Shown here piece by piece: positions 56,882-64,000 of a DNA stretch of 64,000 bases. The notes below the pieces were generated by a model. The model did no database searches, was not told the origin of the DNA, and worked only from the letters and a program-made list of their open reading frames with translations. Each line of letters starts with the position of its first letter. The stretch's first letter is position 1. The DNA is from Tiliqua scincoides (Eukaryota > Chordata > Lepidosauria > Squamata > Scincidae): assembly GCF_035046505.1 (NCBI RefSeq), contig NC_089829.1:34175322-34239321 (forward strand). The letters are read 5' to 3'. A program made the position numbers and the translations under genes.

Positions 56882-59037
56882 CCCTGTGAACATGGAGCAC
56901 AAATGAACTCTACATTTGTGTTTGTTTACAGAACATGTTGTGGTATGTATTGTGAACTCATGGACTTATTGTCAAATACAAGAAATTTTCTTGGGGTTCT
57001 GTAGTACAGGCCACCCCATGACCGCTAGGGCTGGGCTGCTGAAGTTCACGCAGCCTCTAGCAATGACATCATTGCTTGGTGCTATGGGCTGGGAGGGTGA
57101 TGCCAGACCTGCAGCTCTTGGCAATCAGGTACTGAAAGGGCCAGGAAGCTGGTACCAGTGCTTAAAAAGGGCTGGTGCCAAAGAAGGGGAGGAGGGAGAA
57201 GGAGCAAGAGGACCATAAGAAGCAAGAATGATGGATAGATGAAGGGTAGAAAACAGGAGAGGCCTGAAGGGATCAACAGGAAGAGGTGGGGCAAGAGCAC
57301 TTGACTGCAAGTGCAGAGGAGGAAGACATAGAACCACTAACACAGAGGTTAAGAGCAATGGCAAGTGTAGGGGACAAAGGTGACCAGACAACACCCCACT
57401 GCTCAGTGGGATAGTTGGAGCTGGGGCTGCGGGGCCTCAGGTAGTAAGATCGTTTGCACAGATCCAGGAGCCTTCATGACCCATCCAATTGGCTGGCACT
57501 GCATTCCCCCCAGGCCTGTCCAGGGTGGCGCAACTCTCAGGCTGACCCGGAGAGACTGCATCCTTTGAAGAGTGCTGGAAGATGAAGACCTGAAAGTCCA
57601 ATTCTGTTTGTAAATTCCATCCCATTCCTGTTTATCCAAAAAGCACAACACAAGATAAGCTGTCCCCAACTGTCACTTCTTATGCCCCAATATCATTTCC
57701 CAGGCCATGATACATTGAGGTCCCTCACCCTGAAGGAGAATGCCCTGATGGTGACAGGGTCATTTGTAAACATCATAAGATCTGAAGGTGACCAGTTACT
57801 GCTCTAAAGTGTCAATTTTTTTTTTTCCTATTTCAAAATTAGGTTTAAATCTGGAACCCTATTTTAGGCCAGTGTGCAGAAACCTTCATCTAACACTACA
57901 CCTGTCAAAAGCATCTTTATTTTTGTATGATAAACACAAGTTTGATCTTAAAGATTAAGCCACTATGCTCATATTTTGCAGATCACAATAAACTGGTACT
58001 ACATTCAGCTTGGCAGGCCACAAGTTGTCATGCAGTCCTGTTCTATATTTGGTCATTTACAGGATCAAATGTTTCTTCTGCAAAGTTCATTCCTGTAAAT
58101 GGTCAGGCAAAGTAAGCAAAAATGCCACCAAATTTTGGCAGCATTCAAACAATCCTCCCAAACATGCTTTAAAGCACAGCTTTCAAACCTTTATTTGGTT
58201 TGTTTTTTTGTGAAGTATCACCTTTGCAAAACTCCCATCTTTCAGCAATTCCACTGACACTGTATGTAGAAGTGAGCCCTATTTGTCCTTGCAGTGATGG
58301 CAAAGCTTCTCTGGTTGTTGCTGCCTCCTGATCAAGCCACAACTACCTTCCCCAATCACCAATCCCCACTCCTTTTAAAGGACAGTCATATTTTGCTGGT
58401 GGTATTAGGCCAGGTAGCGCACAGTCATGCAATCCCCACAACAAAAGAGTTAGGTATCAGCCGCCATTCAGTGAAGTAGCACCAGTGGTACTTGTAGGTG
58501 AAAAACAAAGAGTACTGGCAATAAACCTTATGCTCCTATACTACCTTCTCTTCTTGTGCATACTAAATGCATTACTTTCTGGTTTAAGCAAACTGGTCAT
58601 GTCAGAATCAACAACCAGTGTGACATAATGACCAACTATAGTTTGGGTTCGCCACAAAGTCACACAAAACTGTGTATGCGAGAGGAAGGACTGGACAAAT
58701 CTAATTGTTCAAACCTTATTTGGAGGATTATCTGAACACAGCTATTGCTCCTCACTTTGACTTTTACCTCAATTTTAAGCCCAGCTTTTAATGCCTTTAA
58801 TGTAGCATTAGAAGTTCAAAGCCTGCAAAATGAAAGAGTAGTGGTTGTCACATCTCCATTTCCTAGAAAATCAATTGATGAGCCTTCAAAAAAAAAAGTG
58901 TGAACTTCTAAATGAAAAATAGAACTCCTTTCTCTTTGCAGCATCAGATTTCTAGGCTCAAAAATGTGGTTTAGTTTCAAACTGTTGCCTCATTTTCATT
59001 CAAAGACTCTTGGACAAAGGCCAGATTCACTTTCAAC
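56882..59037. other. intergenic, nothing recognised
   Basis: No exon or repeat family recognised. The stretch 57180-57400 is purine-rich and gives spurious minus-strand frames. Confidence 0.4.
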
Positions 59038-59126
59038 AGTGCAATTCTAGACATGTTTACTCAGAAGTAAGCTTGCCATATTCATTAGAGTTTACTCTAG
59101 CTAAGCATACATAGGACTGCAGCCAA
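59038..59126. repeat. M2 palindromic MITE
   Basis: 'AGTGCAATTCTAGACATG' ... 'TTTACTCAGAAGTAAGC' ... 'CATACATAGGACTGCAGCC'. Same family as 8543 and 49577. Confidence 0.65.
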
Positions 59127-59719
59127 CATTCAACAATTAACACACACAGCTAGACCACATGGCAGGAGTCCATAGGGACAATCAACCAGTTTAGGTTTTT
59201 GAAAAATATATTCTGTACCAATGGCTTAAGAATTGTACAACATACTTTGAGGCTTACTAAGAGGCATTCTTACCCAATTGCCCATAAAAATTCATGTCCT
59301 TGGAAGGACAGACAGACAGACAGACAAGCAGTATAAGGAAAATGACCACAAATCTATATAAACAACAGCTGGGAAATATGCTGCCATGCCAATAGGAAAC
59401 CCACTGTGTCCATGATCATCCATGAACAGTATAGCATAGCAAGCTAGTACTTTTAATTCATCATGAAGGGTTCAGAAATGGTTTGGAAGCTTGCTTGTTT
59501 ATAAAAACAATCTCTGTGTGTGTGCTTTTTACTTCATCAGGACACAGCAACTTGAGGAAAGGAGTCTAGATTCTAAAAGTATCCAGGAATCTAGAAGGTT
59601 GGCAAGAGGCCATACATTTTTAAAACCAAAAAATTATGACATCTTTGTCATCAATACCTATATTGGTATTGAAATGAGAAAATGTGATTGTAATAAATTT
59701 CAGGCAAACTATACATTAT
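59127..59719. other. intergenic, with a (GACA)n run
   Basis: Short GACA microsatellite at about 59307-59326. The rest lies just downstream of the UQCRFS1 poly(A) site and shows nothing recognisable. Confidence 0.5.
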
Positions 59720-59737
59720 AGGACATCAGTTTACTCC

Positions 59738-59743
59738 TTTATT
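59738..59743 (-). terminator. UQCRFS1 polyadenylation signal
   Basis: AATAAA on the minus strand, 121 bases after the UQCRFS1 stop codon. Cleavage would be expected about 10-30 bases further, near 59710-59728, giving a short 3' UTR. An alternative longer 3' UTR cannot be excluded. Confidence 0.7.
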
Positions 59744-59863
59744 AAAACTGACCAAGTACAGAATAATTCTTGCTGAATAGTGACTTTGGACAGCTAGGAA
59801 TAACTTATTACACCAACCTCTTCTAACAATATACATACACAAGAGAGCCAGGGACCTGGCAGT

Positions 59864-60474
59864 TTAACCTACAATAACTAAATCTTCTGAAGGAAATTCA
59901 TAATATGGAACTTCAAGGTTGTATGGGGCTGGACCTTTTCGGATTCTGCCCGAGGCATCGTAATGCGACCCATGGCAAGGGCAGTAATAGCCACCAAAAT
60001 CTCCAGCATTTGCAATGGGTACACAACCAAGGTGGGTGCACACACCAATCAGAATAACCCATTCAGGTTTCTTTACTCTGTCTAAATCATGCTGCGGGTC
60101 TCTTAATTCAGCCAAAGTTACTTGAGCTTCCTGATCAATCTCTTTCTGGGTTCTGTGACGTACAAAGAGGGGCTTCCCCCTCCACTTGAAAGCCATGTTC
60201 TTTCCTTCGGGAATATCGGACAGCTTAATCTCAATCTTTGACATCGCCAACACATCGGCAGAAGCACTCATGCTGGAAATGAACTGGGTGACAACATTCT
60301 TAGCAACATATGCTGAGGCCACACAGGTTGTTGCTGTGATGAAGTAGGAGAAGGCTTTTCTGGTATCGCTGCTGACTTGAGATGATTTTGTGTTGTCTAA
60401 TACTTCTTGGCGACGGTAGTCAGAGAAGTCAGGCACAGTGACATCGTTGTGGACATAACGGACACTAGCAGGAG
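59864..60474 (-). CDS. UQCRFS1: Rieske iron-sulfur subunit of complex III, exon 2
   Basis: The Rieske subunit of mitochondrial complex III passes electrons from ubiquinol to cytochrome c1 at the inner membrane. This exon starts after a good splice acceptor (TTCCTTTGCAG, AG at 60475-60476) with two bases finishing a split codon, then [19 protein letters not shown]. Next come the single membrane helix (about [25 protein letters not shown]), the flexible hinge [18 protein letters not shown], and the Rieske fold. The two cluster-binding boxes CTHLGC and CPCHGSHYD are complete (2 Cys and 2 His ligands plus the disulfide pair). It ends VIVG-stop. The 202 full codons equal the exon 2 share of the 274-residue human protein. 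Exon 1, with the presequence/subunit 9, lies beyond the window. No breaks; a functional host gene. Confidence 0.96.
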
Positions 60475-61511
60475 CTGCAAAGGAAAGCGAATATCTTTAA
60501 TTATGCAACTGCCTTTCTCAAGACAAAACATTATACTGGCAAGAGATTTCATCTAAAGCATGTTCTATAAACCACAATCTCAAGAGCATATATTTGTATT
60601 CTTGATACTACATATGAGACTTGAGTGATTGTAAGGACCACAGGTGACCAAGAGTCCTTTATTTATTTTGCCTGCAATTATCTCCCAAAGCCAACTCTTC
60701 CAAAGACACATTTAAACTACTGATAGTAAACAGTAGAAAAAACACAAAAGCAACCTCTTAGCAATAAAACAAAGGACAAAAAGCCAATGTGGCATTTTGT
60801 ATTTGAAATTGTTTGCCAAGTCTACTCCTGCAGTTCTTAGTTTTACGTTGACTTCAAGCAACTGTGTTTGAAATTTGAACAAAATTCAAAATGCACTTTT
60901 AAATCAACAAGTCAGAGGTTTAGATCAGTTCTATACACTTTATACAGTGTATTCTGTGGACGTTCATGGGCCCATTTACAGCACAACTATGCTAAACTAC
61001 CTGGATTTACACTAAACCAGGCAAACAGTATACTGGCAACCTTAGCCCTGTTGAAGCAACTGGCTTTAGCAATGAACTGTGATCTGTTTGGTTTATTTAG
61101 TAAACAATACAGAAGCAAAGCACAATTTGAGGCAGAGTCAACCAGTAGAAGGGACTCTGGGGAAAAAAAGTTCTCAAGTTAGGAGCTCTGCGCTATGACA
61201 GTGGAGAACTGGAGCACTAAGGAAACAGCACTACTCAAACAGACTAAAATAAGTGAAGGACCTGTGCAAGCATGAAACTGAAAAAGGAGGCATCTGAGGA
61301 GACAGTAAACACAAGGAAAACTATTCTAACCAGTTGAACTATGAGCCACCTCGAGTGAAACGTTATCCTGGAAACATAGGATCTAAGTCATAGTATAAAT
61401 AAATACGTGCTTACTCCAAAGTCTCGCTAGTTTCAGTTCCTCTTAAGTAAATGCACAGGACCCCTGTGTGCCTTTGATGTATTTCTTTTAAGACAGTGAA
61501 TCCTCTGGCAC

Positions 61512-61600
61512 AAGGTACCACCTTTTCATTTATTTAGCTATGTAAATTGCTTTGTGAACTTTGTTGAAAAGTGGTATGGAACTATTTTTTTTAAAATAAA
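61512..61600 (+). repeat. 3' tail of an L2/CR1-like SINE
   Basis: 'GTAAATTGCTTTGTGAAC' and 'GAAAAGTGGTATGGAAC' match the tail at 11493-11625. A reverse-oriented scrap (TTATATACCACTTTTCAAC) lies near 63698. Confidence 0.55.
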
Positions 61601-61617
61601 TGACAGGACCTACATGA

Positions 61618-61860
61618 GTTATAATTTCTATATTATTTATTTATCACATTTTTATACTGCCCTTCCTCCAAAGAGCTCAGGGCAGTGTACATGGCTGCTC
61701 ACCTGCTTTTTTCCTCACAACAACCCTGTGAGGTAAGTGAAGCAGAGAGAAGTGACTGGCCCAAGGTCACCCAGGAAGCTTCATGGCTGAGGGGAGATCT
61801 GAACCTGGGTCTTCGAGGTCTGAGGCCACCTCCCAAACCACTACATCACCTTGGTCTCAT
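61618..61860 (-). repeat. SINE family C (CORE-like), minus orientation, full-length
   Basis: Minus strand: head GGTGATGTAGTGGTTTGG (A box), ACCCAGGTTCAGATC (B box), core GACCTTGGGCCAGTCAC, CCTCACAGGGTTGTTGTG and the tail GGAGGAAGGGCAGTATAAA. Confidence 0.75.
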
Positions 61861-62753
61861 TCAGGTATTGCAAGGACACCAGCACCAAGAATTAGCAAAA
61901 ACATGCTTAAAGTAATTTAAGATCTCCTGGGACGTTGTTTGCAGGCAGGATTACAACAGTGTTGGCAACAAGCTAGAACTAATGAATATATAGTCTTTTT
62001 ACAATTAGCTTTTTCAAAGCTATTTCCTTAGAAATTAAATGAAGTTTGGCATTAAGTTCTAAGATGCTAGAACAAGCTAACCCTCATTAAATTTCAAGGT
62101 CTAAAGTTAACAGAAAACTATTTGCATCCAATGAGGAGCTAATGAACCAACACCATTTTAGAAAGTTTAAACCACTCTTAATTTCTTCTAGAGCATATTC
62201 TTCTTCCTTGTTAAGTATACAAAAGCATATTTACATTTTAACCTTGTGGCAAATAACCTAATATAGGGTTTTTTAAAAGTCTTAAGTGCATTTTCATAAT
62301 TGCAGTCGATCCTGCATGTAAGATGGTATTTCTTATCCAACCAGGTTCCAATAGTGGGAAGACACCAGATGTCAGACTTGAATTAAGGTCAAAAGCTAGC
62401 GAAGAAGCTTGCTGCTTAGAGGATTCTTACACATTAGGAAACAGCATCAGCAACTTAAAACTTCAGCAAACACATTCTTATGTACACCTGAGATAAGGGA
62501 TGTCTTTCCTAGGGCTGCAGTAGCTAGCCTCCAGGGGCATGAAAAGGAGATGCAGATCATCCTCCTTCACCAGAAACTGTGCTAAGTGGATCTTCAGGAG
62601 AGAATGACAAGTGTCTTATCATACTTAATTCTACTGGTCCAACCAGTCACCCTGAAGTCAACAAGAGCAATTCAAGGAATTGCAAAAGAAAGGCTTCTGG
62701 GTGGAATTGCTGAGATACAGCCTATCTGGCTTCAGAACAGAGACTGTATGTAA

Positions 62754-62949
62754 CAATCCTAACCCCTTATGTCAGTGCTTTCCAGCACTGACATAAGGGC
62801 AATGCAGCATCAAGGTAAGGGAACAAACATTCCCTTACTTTGAAGAGGCCTCCATGAGTGACACCCAACTGTAGGATGCAGTACATGTCCCATTGGCACC
62901 GCTTTGCCAGTGCTGGAAAGCACTGTCATAAGGGGTTAGGACTGCACCC
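62754..62949. mobile_element. MITE family M1 with TAA duplication, inside the intron
   Basis: TAA at 62751-62753 and 62950-62952. Right end GGTTAGGACTGCACCC, left end shortened to CAATCCTAACC. Contains a perfect 15-bp hairpin CCTTATGTCAGTGCT / AGCACTGACATAAGG with a 4-base loop. Confidence 0.7.
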
Positions 62950-63799
62950 TAAGTTCTCAACTCTACAGTCAGGGATTAGATTGAAGAACAAGGTTCCATC
63001 CCTTGTCCTATTTCTAGCATCAAAACTCAGTTCTCACAGTTCCCAATATCTAGTCAACATCAGCAGGACCAGAACAGGCTATGCATACAGAGAAAGGTCA
63101 GGCAAAAGCCTTTTCATGGTTTTGTTACATGTTTTGTGAATGAATGTTGGAAAACGTTTACAGTTATCCTATAAATAACATTTGTACTGAGAAGGAACCA
63201 ATCATGTGAGAACCCCTCCCTGCCAATCTGAAGCAAAACAGCCTAGACGCCTTCATTTATTAAGTAAGCCCCCCCTCCCCAACACAGAAAATCAACCTGT
63301 CAAGAGACAAGGCTAGAGTAGAACTCTTCTCCCCATCATTAGCTTTCACCCCATAAAGATTTTTAAAATCATTTGCACAGAAAGCAGTCAGCCATGTGAA
63401 CCACCTTCCAACAGTTAAACGGGGCAGCTGTTCAGCCACAGGTCCAGAAATGAAAGAGCCCCAAGGCACAATAACCCATATTTTATATGTGTAAGGGAGA
63501 GGATGATACAGTACAGAAACCTATCATGCCAAAAGGGAAAAAAGCTAATATAGCCAGAACATGCAAAAGTTGCCTTCTACTGAATGAGCCTATTGGTTCA
63601 TTTAGCTCAGGACTGCTTACTCTTGACAGCTCTCCAAAGTTTCAGGCCTTCTTCCTTCCTTTTCCAGCCCCATCTGAAGATTATTACTAATATTAAGTTA
63701 TATACCACTTTTCAACAACCATAAAAGAAATCCTCAATGCAATTTACATGCCTAAAGTCAGAACTGAGAAAATGCCATTAAACATCAAAATTATCATGC

Positions 63800-63920
63800 A
63801 AAACGTAATGCGATCCTATGCGTGGCTTCTCAAATAAAGTCTTCCTGTGTTCAATGGGAACACAGGAAAGTGAGCACTTTCTCTCAGGAAAGTGCACCCA
63901 CAACTGCAGCCTTCCTATTT
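63800..63920. repeat. M2-type MITE, diverged
   Basis: 'GCGATCCTATGCGTGG' at the left and 'CCCACAACTGCAGCC' at the right with 'GTTCAATGGGAACAC' in the centre. Weak copy. Confidence 0.4.
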
Positions 63921-64000
63921 GCTACAATATCTTTGAAAGAAATACGCTCAAATCTCACATCTCGGAAAAGCTTTTCTTTACACATTTAAAAGCTATTAAC

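Larger units (their letters stand above)
60475..64000 (-). other. UQCRFS1: UQCRFS1 intron 1 (partial)
   Basis: From the splice acceptor at 60475 to the window edge there is no match to the UQCRFS1 presequence exon, so the intron is longer than 3.5 kb. It contains the SINE pieces, M1 MITE and M2 scrap listed separately and otherwise unique sequence. Confidence 0.8.

Noticed and set aside
59864-60474. UQCRFS1 as a processed pseudogene
   Set aside because: The frame is unbroken, a splice acceptor lies exactly at the expected exon 2 boundary, upstream sequence is intron-like, and a poly(A) signal rather than a genomic A-tail follows.
1-64000. CRISPR arrays, bacterial operons, prophage
   Set aside because: No regularly spaced repeats or prokaryotic gene arrangement; the window is vertebrate DNA.

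Overview
This window is vertebrate nuclear DNA, most likely from a squamate reptile (lizard or snake). The reasons are an AT-moderate, intron-scale layout with one recognisable host exon, long CR1 LINEs with 8-bp 3' end repeats, several tRNA-derived SINE families, and many short inverted-repeat DNA transposons of kinds common in squamates. The species cannot be named from the sequence.

The only host gene found is UQCRFS1 on the minus strand at the right edge. Its second coding exon (59864-60474) encodes the membrane anchor, hinge and complete [2Fe-2S] domain of the Rieske protein of respiratory complex III. Its poly(A) signal lies at 59738-59743, and its intron runs off the right end of the window. 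The first 59.7 kb hold no host exon I can support and look like a gene desert filled with repeats, with several repeat-poor AT-rich blocks that could be conserved non-coding elements.

Layout: a young 5'-truncated CR1 with an unbroken reverse transcriptase frame (2580-4812); a MITE/SINE-rich stretch (5-25 kb) with a long inverted duplication at 15.2/17.5 kb; a nearly complete second type of LINE (27529-31739) with 11-bp target-site duplications and a SINE inside its endonuclease domain; a near full-length but broken CR1 (33680-38869) with ORF1, ORF2 and a 5' repeat unit; a possible solo-LTR fossil (41425-42531) with a smaller relative at 7484-8033; a run of hAT-type elements with nested insertions (44-48 kb); then mostly unique sequence up to UQCRFS1.

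The most interesting pattern is a small retroposition network around the 27.5-kb LINE. Its last ~35 bases carry a short stem-loop (AGTCT, 4-nt loop, AGACT). The same 3' end occurs on three internally deleted copies that fuse the LINE's 5' region to its 3' tail (38890-39376, 54500-54784, 56171-56872; all with target-site duplications, two sharing nearly the same deletion junction). It also occurs on a chimera whose body is a 5S rRNA gene copy (48405-48556). This suggests one LINE machinery mobilises its own deletion derivatives and a 5S-rRNA-headed SINE through a shared tail hairpin.
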